Assembly: GCF_000717595.1 (NCBI RefSeq)
Contig: NZ_JNZO01000012.1
Location: 248,001 to 312,000 of the forward strand
Length of the DNA stretch: 64,000 nucleotides
Source: Streptomyces flavochromogenes
GTDB lineage: Bacteria; Actinomycetota; Actinomycetes; Streptomycetales; Streptomycetaceae
Direction: 5' to 3'
How positions within the stretch are numbered: the stretch's first letter is position 1; the number at the start of each line of letters is the position of its first letter. Under the pieces are notes generated by a model. The model did no database searches. It worked only from the letters and a program-made list of their open reading frames with translations, and was not told the DNA's origin. This document shows positions 15,544 to 25,361 of this stretch, one piece after another. The translations under genes and the position numbers were made by a program.

Positions 15544-17082
15544 TCAGAACAGGCTGTTCGCCGCGAAGCGGAGCGCGATCTGCGGGTAGCCCGACAGGAC
15601 GACTCCGGCGGCGGCGGTCAGCACGATCGCCAGGGTGATCGGCGCGGGGACCGTGTGGGGGACGGGGGTCCCGGCAGGCGCGTTCCGCACCGCGTCCTCC
15701 GGCGTACGGAACAGCAGTGCCGTCCAGCGGAGGTAGTAGTACAGCCCGATCACGACGTTGACGCCCATGATCACGGCCAGCCAGCCGAGGCCCGCGTCGA
15801 CGGCCGCCGAGAAGACGGTCACCTTGGCGAAGAGGCCGATGATACCCGGGGGCAAACCGGCCAGATTCAGGAGGAAGAAGGCGAGCGCGAGGGCGACGGC
15901 GGGGCTCGTCGCGTACAGGCCCCGGTAGTCCGCGATCCGGTTCTCCGGGTGCCGGCGGGCGACGAGCGCGACGACGGCGAACGCGCCGAGGTTCACCACG
16001 GCGTACATCAGGGCGTACGCGACGGTGGCACCGATCTGGTCGTCGCTGGAGTACGCGGCGGCCGCGATCGGCACGAGCAGGTAGCCGGCCTGGGCGACGG
16101 AGGACCAGGCGAGCAGCCGGACCGCGCTCCACGCGCGCGTGGACACCTGGCGGAGGGCCGCGACGTTGCCGACGGTCATGGTCAGCGCGGCGAGGGCGGC
16201 CAGCGCCGGGCCCCACACGTCGGCGTACGAGGGGAAGGCGACGACCGTCACCAGGATGAGCCCGGTGAAGCCGACGGCCTTGCCGACCACCGACAGGTAG
16301 GCGGCGACGGGCAGCGGGGCGCCGACGTAGGTGTCCGGCACCCAGAAGTGGAAGGGGACGGCGGCCGTCTTGAAGGCGAAGCCGACGAGGGTCAGGGCCA
16401 CGCCCGCCTCGGCGAGCGTCTGGAGCCGGCCGGGGACGTCGTCGAGGGACTGGGCGAGCTCCGTGAGGTGGAGGGTGCCGGTCGCCGCGTACACGAAACT
16501 GACGCCGAGCAGGGTGACGGCGGTCGCGGTCACGGAGGACAGGAAGAACTTGAGCGCGGCCTCGCCGGACATGCGGTCGCCGCGCTTGAGTCCGACGAGC
16601 GCGAAGGCGGGCAGCGAGGCCACCTCCAGGGCGACGACCAGGGTCGCGAGGTCCCGTGAGGCGGGCAGCAGGGCGGCGCCGGCGGCCGAGGAGAGCAGCA
16701 GGAACCAGTACTCGCCGGCCGGGAGCCTCTCGCGGGTCTCGGTGACGGAGAGCAGCGCCGTCAGGAGCGCGCCGCCGAGCACCAGCAGCTGGATGACCAG
16801 GGTGAAGTGGTCGGCCGTGTAGCTGCACGCCCCGGCCCGGGTGTCCGCGGTGAGGCAGAAGGTGGAGCGGTCGCCGGCCCGCAGCGGGACGAGGAGGGCG
16901 AGGGCGGCGACGAGGCCGGCGATCGCCGTCCAGCCGAGGAGCCGCTTGCGCTCCTCGGGGACGAACAGGTCGGCGACGAGCACGACGAGGGCGACCACGG
17001 CCGTGAGGGTGGGGGGCGCGATCGTGAGCCAGTCGACGGACTGGACGAGCGACTCGCTGGCGAACGCCGTCACTGGGGTCAT
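15544..17082 (-). CDS. nuoN2: Complex I membrane subunit NuoN, second locus
   Basis: 512-residue antiporter-like subunit with ~14 membrane helices. Seen: the broken-helix lysine region VGFAFKTAAVPFHFWVPDTY (conserved Lys), ALKFFLSSVTATAV and a PPGIIGLFAKVTVF segment. In complex I, NuoN couples quinone reduction to proton pumping. ATG 17082 overlaps the nuoM2 stop (ATGA); last gene of the ten-gene locus. Clearly divergent from the nuoN at 58398-60059, so this is not a recent duplication. Confidence 0.92.
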   Translation of the reverse strand: MTPVTAFASESLVQSVDWLTIAPPTLTAVVALVVLVADLFVPEERKRLLGWTAIAGLVAALALLVPLRAGDRSTFCLTADTRAGACSYTADHFTLVIQLLVLGGALLTALLSVTETRERLPAGEYWFLLLSSAAGAALLPASRDLATLVVALEVASLPAFALVGLKRGDRMSGEAALKFFLSSVTATAVTLLGVSFVYAATGTLHLTELAQSLDDVPGRLQTLAEAGVALTLVGFAFKTAAVPFHFWVPDTYVGAPLPVAAYLSVVGKAVGFTGLILVTVVAFPSYADVWGPALAALAALTMTVGNVAALRQVSTRAWSAVRLLAWSSVAQAGYLLVPIAAAAYSSDDQIGATVAYALMYAVVNLGAFAVVALVARRHPENRIADYRGLYATSPAVALALAFFLLNLAGLPPGIIGLFAKVTVFSAAVDAGLGWLAVIMGVNVVIGLYYYLRWTALLFRTPEDAVRNAPAGTPVPHTVPAPITLAIVLTAAAGVVLSGYPQIALRFAANSLF

Positions 17083-18656
17083 CGGATGCCTCCGGCGAGG
17101 AGCTTCTGGACGGCCGGGTCGGTGAGGCCGAGGAGGACCGCGGGCCAGAGTCCGGCGAGGACGGTGAGGGCGACGAGCGGGGTCCAGGCGGCGAACTCGT
17201 ACCCCTGGACGTCGGCGATCGGCGTCTCCCCTGCGGGGCGGGGGCCGCCCATGCAGACGCGGCGGACGACGAGCAGGAGGTACGCGGCGGTGAGGAGGGT
17301 GCCGAAGGCGCCGATCGCCATGAAGGTGAGGAAGGCGGGGCGGCTGAGGCCCTCGGCGGGCTCGAAGGCGCCGAACAGGGCCAGCATCTCGCCCCAGAAG
17401 CCGGCCAGGCCGGGCAGGCCGAGGGAGGCGACGGCGGCGAAGGCGAGGAGGGCGCCGAGGCGCGGGGCGCGGCCGTAGAGGGCGGCGCCGGTGGCTCCGG
17501 CGAGGGTGTCGAGGTCCGCGGTGCCGTACCGGTCCTTGACCGCGCCGACCAGGAAGAAGAGCAGGCCGGTGACGAGACCGTGGGCGACGTTGGCGAAGAG
17601 GGCGCCGTTGACCCCGGTGGGGGTCATGGTGGCGATGCCGAGGAGCACGAAGCCCATGTGGCCGACGGAGGAGTACGCGATGAGGCGCTTGAGGTCGCCC
17701 TTGTTGCCGGGCCGCGCGAGGGCGAGGCAGGCGAGCGATCCGTAGATGATCCCGGCGACGGCGAAGGCGGCGAGGTAGGGGGCGAAGATCCGCATGCCGT
17801 CGGGGGCGATCGGCAGGACGATCCGGACGAAGCCGTACGTGCCCATCTTGAGCAGGACGCCGGCGAGGAGGACCGAGCCGACCGTCGGGGCGGCGGTGTG
17901 GGCGTCCGGGAGCCAGCTGTGCAGCGGCCACATCGGGGTCTTCACGGCGAGCCCGACGCCGATCGCGAGAACGGCGATGACCTGCACGGACGTGGTCAGT
18001 CCACGGCCGTTGTCAGCGGCCAGTGCCACCATGTCGAAGGTGCCCGCCTTCACCCCGATGAGGAGCAGGCCGAGCAGCATGACGACGGAGCCGAGCAGCG
18101 TGTAGAGGATGAACTTCCAGGCCGCGGCCTGCTTGCCCTCACCTCCCCAGCGGGCGATGAGGAAGTACATCGGGATGAGGACCATCTCGAAGGCCAGGAA
18201 GAACAGGACCAGGTCGAGGACGGCGAAGGTGGCGAGGGTGCCGGACTCCAGGACGAGGAGCAGCGCGACGAAGCCCTTGGGGGACGGGCCGGAAGGCATC
18301 TTGAAGTAGCTGTACAGCGCGCAGAGGAAGCTCAGGAGCGCGGTCAGGACCAGGAGGGGGAGGGAGATGCCGTCGACGCCGAGGTGGATCCGCACGTCGA
18401 GTGCGGGGATCCAGCTGATGTCCGTGGTGGCCTGCATCCTCGACGGCTGGTCGTGGTCGAAGCCGAGCGCGAGGACGACCGCGGCCAGCAGGATCACACC
18501 GGTGACGGTGACGCCGTGGCGGAGCACGGCCTGGTCGGGGGACTTCCCCTTCAGTCCCGGCGGGGCGGGGAGCAGGGCGGCGGCCGCGCCGAGGAGCGGT
18601 CCGGCGACGATCGACGCCAGAAGGAACTGCATCACGGATTCGCTGATATCGATCAC
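17079..18656 (-). CDS. nuoM2: Complex I membrane subunit NuoM, second locus
   Basis: 525-residue proton-pumping antiporter-like subunit. Conserved lysine in the discontinuous helix region GLAVKTPMWPLHSWLPDAH; glutamate-bearing helix in FLAFEMVLIPMYFLIARWGG; LKRLIAYSSVGHMGFVLLG. Start GTG 18656 lies 3 bp after the nuoL2 stop; an internal ATG at 18632 (MQFLLAS) is an alternative. Overlaps nuoN2 by 4 bp. The plus-strand open frames opposite are codon-bias artefacts. Confidence 0.92.
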   Translation of the reverse strand: MIDISESVMQFLLASIVAGPLLGAAAALLPAPPGLKGKSPDQAVLRHGVTVTGVILLAAVVLALGFDHDQPSRMQATTDISWIPALDVRIHLGVDGISLPLLVLTALLSFLCALYSYFKMPSGPSPKGFVALLLVLESGTLATFAVLDLVLFFLAFEMVLIPMYFLIARWGGEGKQAAAWKFILYTLLGSVVMLLGLLLIGVKAGTFDMVALAADNGRGLTTSVQVIAVLAIGVGLAVKTPMWPLHSWLPDAHTAAPTVGSVLLAGVLLKMGTYGFVRIVLPIAPDGMRIFAPYLAAFAVAGIIYGSLACLALARPGNKGDLKRLIAYSSVGHMGFVLLGIATMTPTGVNGALFANVAHGLVTGLLFFLVGAVKDRYGTADLDTLAGATGAALYGRAPRLGALLAFAAVASLGLPGLAGFWGEMLALFGAFEPAEGLSRPAFLTFMAIGAFGTLLTAAYLLLVVRRVCMGGPRPAGETPIADVQGYEFAAWTPLVALTVLAGLWPAVLLGLTDPAVQKLLAGGIR

Positions 18657-18659
18657 GGC

Positions 18660-20651
18660 TCACGCTCCGGCGACGGCGTTGGCGAGGGCGACGGCGACGA
18701 TCGCCAGGACGACGGAGCCGGCGAGCAGGGCGCTGAGGTAGGTCTGCACGTTGCCGGTCTGGGCGCGGCGGACGAGCCAGCCGAGCCCCTTGGCGGAGGT
18801 GCCCGCGGCGCGGACGTAGGTGTCGACGACCTCGCGGTCCAGGAAGCGGACCAGGGAGGCGCCGGCGAGGACGGGGCGGACGAACGCCGTCCGGTAGACG
18901 GCGTCCAGGTGGAAGCCGTCGGCGGCGGGACCGTGCAGCGGGCCGAGGAGGGCGCGGCCGGGGTCGGCAGGGTCCTCGGCGGGGTGCGGCAGGTGCAGCG
19001 CCTCGGCCTCGACGAGAGCGGCGTCGGCGTCCGGGTGGGCCACGTGCGGGGCGGGGGCCTGGGCGGCGGCCGTCACCGGGGTCCTGGCGGCGAGGGTGCG
19101 CCAGAGCGCGTATGTGATCACGGCGCCGGCTGCGGCGAGGCCGGTGCCGAGCACGGCCGTGGTGACGGTCGGGGTGAGGTCGTTCCCGTCGAACCAGTCG
19201 TCGAGGTACGTGACCGACAGGCCGAAGCCCAGGGAGGGGATCGCGAGCACCCACAGGACGGACGTCATGGCGATCGGCTGGCGACCGTGGTCGGGGGCTT
19301 CCGCGCCCCGGCCGCGGAAGGTCCGCAGCCAGAGGCGGAGCGCGTACGCGGCGGTGAGGAAGGCGGTCAGCAGCCCGGCGACGAGGACGGTCCAGCCGGC
19401 CCCGGCGGGGGCGACGGTCCGCTCTCCGAGCGCGGTGTGCTCGGCGGCCACCAGGACGGCCTCCTTGGAGAAGAAGCCGGCGAAGGGCGGGATCGCGGCG
19501 AGCGCGAGCAGGGCGACGGTCATCGTCCAGTACGCGTCCGGGATGCGCTTCGCGAGGCCGCTCATGCGGGACATGGCGGTCAGTGAGTTCGTGCCGGCGG
19601 CGTGGATGACGGTGCCGGCGGCGAGGAAGAGCAGGGCCTTGAAGGCGCCGTGCGAGAGGAGGTGGAAGACGGCGGACCCGCGGTCGCCGACGGCCAGGGC
19701 GCCGGCCATGTAGCCGAGCTGACCGATCGTCGAGTAGGCGAGGACCCGCTTGATGTCGTCCTGGGCGAGGGCGGCGAGCGCCGAGCCGACCATCGTGATC
19801 GCGGCCATCACGGCGAGCACCGTCATCGCGGCGGCGGAGGCGGCGAAGACGGGCAGCAGCCGGGCCGTGAAGTAGATACCGGCGGCGACCATCGTCGCCG
19901 CGTGGATGAGCGCGGAGACGGGGGTGGGGCCGGCCATGGCGTCGGGGAGCCAGGTGTGCAGCGGGAACTGGGCGGACTTGCCGGCCACACCGGCGAGCAG
20001 CAGCAGCGCGATCACGGTGGGGTGGTCGAGCTCGCCACGCGCGACGGCGCCGAGGACGCCCCTGATCTGGAACGTGCCGGCGTCGGTGGCGAGCGCGAAG
20101 AGACCGATCAGGAAGGGGACGTCACCGAGCTTGGTGACGAGGAAGGCCTTCAGGGAGGCGGCCCGCGCCTCCGGAGTCTCCCAGTAGTGGCCGACCAGGA
20201 AGTACGAGCAGATGCCCATGATCTCCCAGCCGACCAGGAGCACCATCAGGTCGCCGGAGTAGACGACGAGCAGCATCGCGGAGGTGAAGAGGGAGACGAG
20301 CGCGGCGTACGAGGGGTAGCGCGGGTCCTCGCGGAGGTAGCCGGTCGAGTAGATCTGCACACAGGTGGCGACGACGCCGACGAGGACGGCGACGAGGGCC
20401 GCGAAGCCGTCGATGTACAGGGACAGGTCGATGGGGACCGAGCCGGTGGGGGTGAGCTGGGTCGAGGCGTCGATCGCCGTCCCGCCGCCCTGCCGCACGG
20501 CGACGACCACGGCCAGGACCGCGGCGGCGACGGTGGGCAGCACGGCCAGCGGGCGGACGTAGCCGGGGGCGGTGCGGCCGAGCAGGAGTCCGGCGACGGA
20601 GCCGAGGAAGGGAAGGAGGGGGACGAGGACGGCGAGGGTCGTCGTGGTCAC
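18660..20651 (-). CDS. nuoL2: Complex I membrane subunit NuoL, second locus
   Basis: 663-residue NuoL, with ~14 antiporter helices plus the long lateral helix and a final membrane anchor (last ~40 residues). Motifs: [36 protein letters not shown] (conserved Glu), [20 protein letters not shown] (Lys region upstream), and [16 protein letters not shown]. Between core and anchor is a loop rich in Ala, His, Pro and Glu (about 540-600). GTG 20651 overlaps the nuoK2 stop (GTGA). NuoL forms the distal proton channel. Confidence 0.93.
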   Translation of the reverse strand: MTTTTLAVLVPLLPFLGSVAGLLLGRTAPGYVRPLAVLPTVAAAVLAVVVAVRQGGGTAIDASTQLTPTGSVPIDLSLYIDGFAALVAVLVGVVATCVQIYSTGYLREDPRYPSYAALVSLFTSAMLLVVYSGDLMVLLVGWEIMGICSYFLVGHYWETPEARAASLKAFLVTKLGDVPFLIGLFALATDAGTFQIRGVLGAVARGELDHPTVIALLLLAGVAGKSAQFPLHTWLPDAMAGPTPVSALIHAATMVAAGIYFTARLLPVFAASAAAMTVLAVMAAITMVGSALAALAQDDIKRVLAYSTIGQLGYMAGALAVGDRGSAVFHLLSHGAFKALLFLAAGTVIHAAGTNSLTAMSRMSGLAKRIPDAYWTMTVALLALAAIPPFAGFFSKEAVLVAAEHTALGERTVAPAGAGWTVLVAGLLTAFLTAAYALRLWLRTFRGRGAEAPDHGRQPIAMTSVLWVLAIPSLGFGLSVTYLDDWFDGNDLTPTVTTAVLGTGLAAAGAVITYALWRTLAARTPVTAAAQAPAPHVAHPDADAALVEAEALHLPHPAEDPADPGRALLGPLHGPAADGFHLDAVYRTAFVRPVLAGASLVRFLDREVVDTYVRAAGTSAKGLGWLVRRAQTGNVQTYLSALLAGSVVLAIVAVALANAVAGA

Positions 20652-21037
20652 GCGGTGGCCTCGGCCTTCTCGCCGGTGGGCGTGTCGTCGGTGGTCGCGC
20701 CGTCCTCGGTCGCGGTGTCCCAGGGCTGCGGCGGCTCCGCCGTGTCACGGAGCCGGTCGATGTCCGAGGTGCCCCTGTTGCGGTGGACCGTCAGGACGAT
20801 CGCGAGACCGATGCCGATCTCCGCGGCGGCGATGGCGATGGTGAAGAGGGTGAGGGCCTGACCGGCGTGCAGGGTGTCGCGGAGCCAGACGTCGAAGGCG
20901 ACCAGGTTGAGGTTGACGGCGTTGAGCATCAGCTCGACGGACATCAGGACCAGGATCGCGTTGCGGCGGGCGAGGACGCCGTACACGCCGATGGCGAAGA
21001 GGAGGGCGGCGAGGACGGCCGGGTAGGCGAGGTGCAT
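20648..21037 (-). CDS. nuoK2: Complex I membrane subunit NuoK, second locus
   Basis: 129-residue subunit with three helices. Both functional glutamates are kept, in [10 protein letters not shown] (about 35) and [11 protein letters not shown] (about 71). Compared with the 99-residue NuoK at 63536-63835 it has ~30 extra C-terminal residues that are acidic and Thr/Ala/Pro-rich ([20 protein letters not shown]). ATG 21037 shares a base with the nuoJ2 stop (TGATG). Confidence 0.93.
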   Translation of the reverse strand: MHLAYPAVLAALLFAIGVYGVLARRNAILVLMSVELMLNAVNLNLVAFDVWLRDTLHAGQALTLFTIAIAAAEIGIGLAIVLTVHRNRGTSDIDRLRDTAEPPQPWDTATEDGATTDDTPTGEKAEATA

Positions 21038-21633
21038 CAGCGCTGCTCCTCCTTCTTTCTGCGGGAGAGCACGATGGCACCGACCAGGGCGGCCAGCAGC
21101 AGCACGGACAGCGCCTCGAACGGCAGCACCCAGTGCCGGAAGAGGATCTGGCCGGACACCTCGGTGGAGCCCTGGACGGCTCCGTCGAGGTCGATCCAGG
21201 TCGTACGGAACGCGTCGACGACCACCCAGACGAGCGCGCCCGCGGCGGCGAGCGCGACGGCGGCGGCCACCGGTCTGTTGCGGGAGTCGGCGTCCGGTGA
21301 GTGGCCGATGGGGGCCTTGGTGAGCATGAGCCCGAAGAGCAGGAGGACGACGACGGAACCGACGTAGATCAGGACCTGGACCCAGGCGATGAACTCGGCC
21401 GTCAGGAGCAGGTACTCGACGGCGAGACCACCGAGCGCCACGACCAGCCAGAGCGCGGCGTGGACGAGCTGGCGGGTGGTGACGGTGACGAGGGCGGCGC
21501 CCAGGGTGACGAGGCCGACGAGGAGGAAGGCGATCTCGACGCCGGTGGGCGAGAGGAAGCCGTGGGTCTCCTGGTTCAGCACGGGCTGCTGGGCGGCTTG
21601 CTGGGCGATGTGCTGAGCGGCGGCGAGGATCAC
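21037..21633 (-). CDS. nuoJ2: Complex I membrane subunit NuoJ, second locus
   Basis: 198-residue NuoJ with about five helices; the third, bearing the pi-bulge glycine/tyrosine region, is recognisable in [19 protein letters not shown]. The N-terminus is longer than usual and Ala/Gln-rich ([20 protein letters not shown]). GTG 21633 overlaps the nuoI2 stop (GTGA) and has GAGGGGGAG upstream. The C-terminus is RRKKEEQR. Confidence 0.9.
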   Translation of the reverse strand: MILAAAQHIAQQAAQQPVLNQETHGFLSPTGVEIAFLLVGLVTLGAALVTVTTRQLVHAALWLVVALGGLAVEYLLLTAEFIAWVQVLIYVGSVVVLLLFGLMLTKAPIGHSPDADSRNRPVAAAVALAAAGALVWVVVDAFRTTWIDLDGAVQGSTEVSGQILFRHWVLPFEALSVLLLAALVGAIVLSRRKKEEQR

Positions 21634-22205
21634 GGCTGCTCCCCCTCGGCCTGGGCTGCGGCCTCGGCTGCGGCTGCGGCCTCGGCTGCGGCTGCGGCCT
21701 TCTCCGCTGCCTTGCGGGCGGCCGCGATCTCCTTCGGCTCCTCCGCGCGCGGGTCGAGGGCGGGCGGTTCGGGAACCGTCCACATCCACTCGCGGAGCTT
21801 GTCGCGCTCGTGGGTCAGCTCGTGGATGTCGGTCTCCGCGTACTCGAACTCGGGCGACCAGAACAGCGCGTCGAACGGGCACACCTCGATGCAGATACCG
21901 CAGTACATGCAGAGGGAGAAGTCGATGGCGAAGCGGTCGAGGACGTTCCGGCTGCGCTCGCGGCCACCGGGGGCGGCCGCCGGCACCGTCTCCTTGTGGG
22001 AGTCGATGTAGATGCACCAGTCGGGGCACTCACGGGCGCAGAGCATGCAGACCGTGCAGTTCTCCTCGAACAGCCCGATGACCCCGCGACTCCGCGGCGG
22101 CAGCTCGGGCTGGACGTCCGGGTACTGCGCGGTGACGGTCTTCCTCGTCATCGTGCGCAGGGTGACGGCGAGGCCCTTGGCGAGGCCGGATCCGGGAATG
22201 GCCAT
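21630..22205 (-). CDS. nuoI2: Complex I ferredoxin-like subunit NuoI, second locus
   Basis: 191-residue peripheral-arm subunit with two 4Fe-4S motifs: Cys50, 53, 56, 60 and Cys99, 102, 105, 109, each ending CP. In complex I these clusters (N6a, N6b) pass electrons toward the NuoB cluster N2. After residue 155 there is a 35-residue Ala/Glu/Lys tail ([20 protein letters not shown]) predicted to be helical. ATG 22205 overlaps the nuoH2 stop by one base (TAATG). With no NuoG or NuoF in this locus, NuoI2 would be the electron entry point, which suggests a soluble ferredoxin donor. Confidence 0.93.
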   Translation of the reverse strand: MAIPGSGLAKGLAVTLRTMTRKTVTAQYPDVQPELPPRSRGVIGLFEENCTVCMLCARECPDWCIYIDSHKETVPAAAPGGRERSRNVLDRFAIDFSLCMYCGICIEVCPFDALFWSPEFEYAETDIHELTHERDKLREWMWTVPEPPALDPRAEEPKEIAAARKAAEKAAAAAEAAAAAEAAAQAEGEQP

Positions 22206-23173
22206 TACTGGATCGCCACCTTCACGATGCCGGTGAGCGCGATCTGCGCGAGCGCGAGCGGGACGAGGGTCGTCCAGGCGAGCTTCTGGAGCTGGTCCTC
22301 GCGGAGGCGCGGGTAGCTGACCCGCAGCCAGATCACGACGAACGCGAGGACGGCGGTCTTGAGCAGGGTCCACACCCAGCCGAGACCGTCGGCGCCGAAG
22401 GGGCCGTGCCAGCCGCCGAGGAACAGGACGGTGGTGAGGCCGCACAGGACGACGATGCCCGCGTACTCGGCGAGCAGGAACAGCGCGAAACGGAGACCGG
22501 TGTACTCGGTGTACGCGCCGAAGATGATCTCCGAGTCGGCGACGGGCATGTCGAACGGCGGCCGCTGGAGTTCGGCGAGACCCGCCACGAAGAACACGAG
22601 GGCACCGACGATCTGCCAGGGCACCCACCACCACTCGAAGGCGTTGAGGATGCCGGGGAGGGAGACGGTGCCGGCGGCCATCGCGACGGAGGCGGCGGCG
22701 AGGAGCATGGGGAGCTCGTACGCGAGGAGCTGGGCGGCGGTACGGAGCCCACCGAGCAGCGAGAACTTGTTCGCGGACGCCCAGCCGGCCATCAGACTGC
22801 CGAGCACGCCGACGCCCATCACGGCCAGCACGAAGAAGATGCCGGCGTCGACGACCTGCCCGACGGCGCCCTCGCTCGGACCGATCGGGATCGCGACGAG
22901 GACGAGGAGGTACGGGAGGAGGGCGACGGCCGGCGCGAGCTGGAAGACCCGCCGGTCGGCGTCCTTGGGGACGACGTCCTCCTTCTGCGCGAACTTCACC
23001 CCGTCGGCGACGAGCTGCGCCCAGCCGTGGAAACCACCGGCGTACATGGGGCCGAGGCGGCCCTGCATGTGGGCCATGACCTTGTGCTCGGTCTGGCCGA
23101 CGACGAGCGGCAGGACGAGGAAGACGGCGAAGACGACGAGAAGCCGGAGGGCGACGTCGTGTACGTCGTTCAC
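22205..23173 (-). CDS. nuoH2: Complex I membrane subunit NuoH, second locus
   Basis: 322-residue NuoH with eight helices, forming the lower wall of the quinone cavity. Conserved quinone-site loop: [27 protein letters not shown] stretch here beginning IIFGAYTEY, the acidic E-channel segment [10 protein letters not shown], and the terminal [21 protein letters not shown] 23173 overlaps the nuoC2 stop (GTGA). It follows nuoC2 directly, with no nuoD, E, F or G between. Confidence 0.93.
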   Translation of the reverse strand: MNDVHDVALRLLVVFAVFLVLPLVVGQTEHKVMAHMQGRLGPMYAGGFHGWAQLVADGVKFAQKEDVVPKDADRRVFQLAPAVALLPYLLVLVAIPIGPSEGAVGQVVDAGIFFVLAVMGVGVLGSLMAGWASANKFSLLGGLRTAAQLLAYELPMLLAAASVAMAAGTVSLPGILNAFEWWWVPWQIVGALVFFVAGLAELQRPPFDMPVADSEIIFGAYTEYTGLRFALFLLAEYAGIVVLCGLTTVLFLGGWHGPFGADGLGWVWTLLKTAVLAFVVIWLRVSYPRLREDQLQKLAWTTLVPLALAQIALTGIVKVAIQ

Positions 23174-24723
23174 GCGGGATCGCCTCCGGTGGGGGTGGTG
23201 GGGTCGATGGGGCCGCTAGGGCCGGTGGGACTGGTGGGACCTGCGGGACCTGCGGGACCTGTGGGGCCGTCCTGGGGCGCGGCGCCGGACTCGATGCCGG
23301 AGGTGGCCCCGGGCGCGGGCGTCGGCTCGGGCCGAGTCTCGGGCTCGGGCGTCGGCTCGGGCGTCGGCTCGGGATCGGGCGTCGGCTCGGGCACGGTCTC
23401 GGGCTCCGCCGGGGTCTCCGGCTTGGACACAGGCGCGGCCTCGGGCGCACGCTCGGGCCCGGACGCAGGCGCGGCCTCGGGCGCGGGCGCCGGCTCGGCC
23501 TCGGGCGCGGGCGCCGACTGGGGGTCAGGCGTCTGCTCCGCCTCGGGTTCGGGCGTCGCGGCCGGGGCCTCCGGCTCCGCCGGGGGCGGCGGAGGCGTCG
23601 GTTCCTTGTCGAAGGCCGGGCGGGCGTGGTGCCAGGGAGCGTCCGAGCTGCGGGTACGCGGGGGCGCGGCCTCCGCGCGCGGCGCGGGGCCGTCCGGCGT
23701 CGACTGGCTCGCGGAACCGTCGGCGGCCGAGCGGGTCCGGCGCGGCGGGCGCGCCGCCGCGGGCGGGGTGTCGGCCGACGGCTCCGGGGTCGGCGCCGCC
23801 TGGCTCGCCGAGCCCTCCGATGCCGAACGGGTCCGGCGCGGCGGGCGCGCCACCGCGGGCGGAGTCTCCGTCGCACCGGCCGACTCGGGCGCCGCCTGGC
23901 TCGCCGAGCCGTCCGCCACCGAGCGGGTCCGGCGCGGCGGGGCGCCCGCGGCGGGGGTGTCGGTCGGCTCCGGGGTCGACGCCGCCTGGCTCGCGGAGCC
24001 GTCCGCCACCGAGCGGGTCCTGCGCGGCGGGCGGGTGGTGTCCGTCGGGGTTTCCGGTGGGGTCGCCGAGCCCTCGGTCACCGAGCGGGTCCGGCGGGCC
24101 GGGCGGTCGCCTGCCGCCGCTCGGGCCGGGCGCGCCGGGGCCGGGGGCAGCTGGCCCTTCAGGGGGCCCCATTCGTTCGGGTCCGGGACGCCCGGGGGAA
24201 GCATCTGGCGGCGCTTCGGGCCGCCCTCGTGCGCCTCGCCCGGCTCCTTCGCGCCCGGCCACGCCTTCGCGACCCGGGCCGCGAGGACGAAGTCCTTGCG
24301 CAGCGGGTGGCCCTCGAAGTTCTCCGGGAGCAGCAGGGGCACCAGGTGCGGGTGGCCGGTGAAGTCCACGCCGAACATCTCGTGGGTCTCGCGCTCGTGC
24401 CAGCCCGCGCCCGCGTACACGCCGATCGCGGTGGGCAGGACGGGAGCGTCGTGCGGGACCGTCGTCCTGATCAGGAGGCGGCGCGGACGCCCCTCCCCCA
24501 CGGCGGCCACGTGCGCGCAGACCCGGAAGCCGGTGCCCGGCTCGTCGACCGCGCTCAGCCAGTCGAAGTAGGTGCACCCGAGCGTGTCCCGGGCCGTTTC
24601 GAGCGCCGTGATCCACGCGCCCGGCGGGACGTCGACGGTCAGCAGGTCGTACGCCTGCTCGGCCGTCGCGTCCTCGCCGAAGACCTCCGTCACGGAGTCG
24701 GGGAGGGAGTCGTACGCCGTCAT
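23170..24723 (-). CDS. nuoC2: Complex I NuoC-like subunit with ~350-residue low-complexity C-terminal extension
   Basis: 517 residues, against about 200 for usual NuoC. The NuoC domain occupies roughly 20-150 and shows the diagnostic [17 protein letters not shown] and [10 protein letters not shown]. From about 170 the protein is Pro/Ala/Glu/Arg-rich. PPRRTRS-type heptads start near 208, 232, 262, 294, 326 and 354, mostly followed by three residues and GSASQ; then a PEP/PTPEP tract (about 380-470) and a collagen-like [11 protein letters not shown] stretch (486-505). ATG 24723 overlaps the nuoB2 stop (ATGA) and its own stop overlaps nuoH2, so the frame is intact to the end. The tail's role is unknown. 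Confidence 0.9.
   Translation of the reverse strand: MTAYDSLPDSVTEVFGEDATAEQAYDLLTVDVPPGAWITALETARDTLGCTYFDWLSAVDEPGTGFRVCAHVAAVGEGRPRRLLIRTTVPHDAPVLPTAIGVYAGAGWHERETHEMFGVDFTGHPHLVPLLLPENFEGHPLRKDFVLAARVAKAWPGAKEPGEAHEGGPKRRQMLPPGVPDPNEWGPLKGQLPPAPARPARAAAGDRPARRTRSVTEGSATPPETPTDTTRPPRRTRSVADGSASQAASTPEPTDTPAAGAPPRRTRSVADGSASQAAPESAGATETPPAVARPPRRTRSASEGSASQAAPTPEPSADTPPAAARPPRRTRSAADGSASQSTPDGPAPRAEAAPPRTRSSDAPWHHARPAFDKEPTPPPPPAEPEAPAATPEPEAEQTPDPQSAPAPEAEPAPAPEAAPASGPERAPEAAPVSKPETPAEPETVPEPTPDPEPTPEPTPEPETRPEPTPAPGATSGIESGAAPQDGPTGPAGPAGPTSPTGPSGPIDPTTPTGGDPA
23644..24102. repeat. Tandem degenerate repeats encoding PPRRTRSxxxGSASQ units in nuoC2
   Basis: Five full copies and one partial copy of a ~72-96-bp unit. 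The conserved block on the plus strand includes GAGCGGGTCC or GAACGGGTCC, the complement of the RTRS codons, followed by Pro/Thr/Glu-rich spacers of variable length. Copy number is likely to vary between strains. Confidence 0.8.
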
Positions 24724-25361
24724 GCCTCGGCTCCCGGTCGCTCCGCCGACGGGTTCTCGGCCGACGGGTTCTCGGCCGACGGGTTCTCGGCCGACGGACG
24801 CTCCACCAGCGGGCTCGTCAGCTGTGCGACCGACGCGCCGCCGGTGGTCGCGTACCGCTCGGCCAGGCTCTCCCGCGCGATCTTCTCCTGGAGCTTGAGG
24901 ATGCCCTGGAGGAGCGCCTCGGGGCGCGGCGGACAGCCCGGCACGTACACGTCGACCGGGATGATCTGGTCGACGCCCTTGGTGACCGAGTACGAGTCCC
25001 AGTAGGGGCCGCCGCAGTTGGAGCAGGCGCCGAAGGAGATGACGTACTTCGGTTCCGGCATCTGCTCGTACAGCCGCTTCACCGCCGGGGCCATCTTGTC
25101 CGTCACCGTGCCCGAGACGATCATCAGGTCGGCCTGGCGCGGGCCCGGCGCGAACGGGATCACGCCGAGCCGGATGAAGTCGTGCCGGGCCATCGACGCG
25201 GCGATGAACTCGATCGCGCAGCACGCGAGCCCGAAGTTGAAGACCCACAGGCTGTAGCGGCGGCCCCAGTTCAGGACCACCTTCATCGGCTCGGGGGCCA
25301 GGCGGGCCAGCGGCCCCAGCTTCGGAGCGGGCAGGGGTGTGGGCAGGGGTGTTACGTCCAT
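24720..25361 (-). CDS. nuoB2: Complex I NuoB (cluster N2 subunit), second locus
   Basis: 213-residue NuoB. The N2 4Fe-4S ligands are all present: Cys47-Cys48 in LACCAIEF, Cys113 in GACSNCGG, and Cys143 in [10 protein letters not shown]2 normally reduces quinone at the NuoB/NuoD interface, yet no NuoD is encoded in this locus. The C-terminus carries a repeated pentapeptide, PSAEN, three times plus PSAER (189-208). ATG 25361 lies inside the nuoA2 3' end (10-bp overlap), and its stop overlaps nuoC2. Confidence 0.93.
   Translation of the reverse strand: MDVTPLPTPLPAPKLGPLARLAPEPMKVVLNWGRRYSLWVFNFGLACCAIEFIAASMARHDFIRLGVIPFAPGPRQADLMIVSGTVTDKMAPAVKRLYEQMPEPKYVISFGACSNCGGPYWDSYSVTKGVDQIIPVDVYVPGCPPRPEALLQGILKLQEKIARESLAERYATTGGASVAQLTSPLVERPSAENPSAENPSAENPSAERPGAEA
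24745..24804. repeat. 15-bp tandem repeat in the nuoB2 3' end
   Basis: The unit GCCGACGGGTTCTCG is present three times exactly (24745-24789), followed by a fourth, diverged unit (24790-24804). In frame it encodes the PSAEN pentapeptide on the minus strand, so copy-number change would not shift the frame. Confidence 0.9.

Noticed and set aside
17580..19586. 668-residue plus-strand frame opposite nuoL2/nuoM2
   Set aside because: Asp/Gly/Glu/Arg-only composition typical of antisense to membrane genes in GC-rich DNA; the minus-strand genes are unambiguous.
23170..24230. Frameshift explaining the nuoC2 tail
   Set aside because: The frame is continuous, has GC-rich third positions, keeps in-frame repeats, and ends in a 4-bp overlap with nuoH2.
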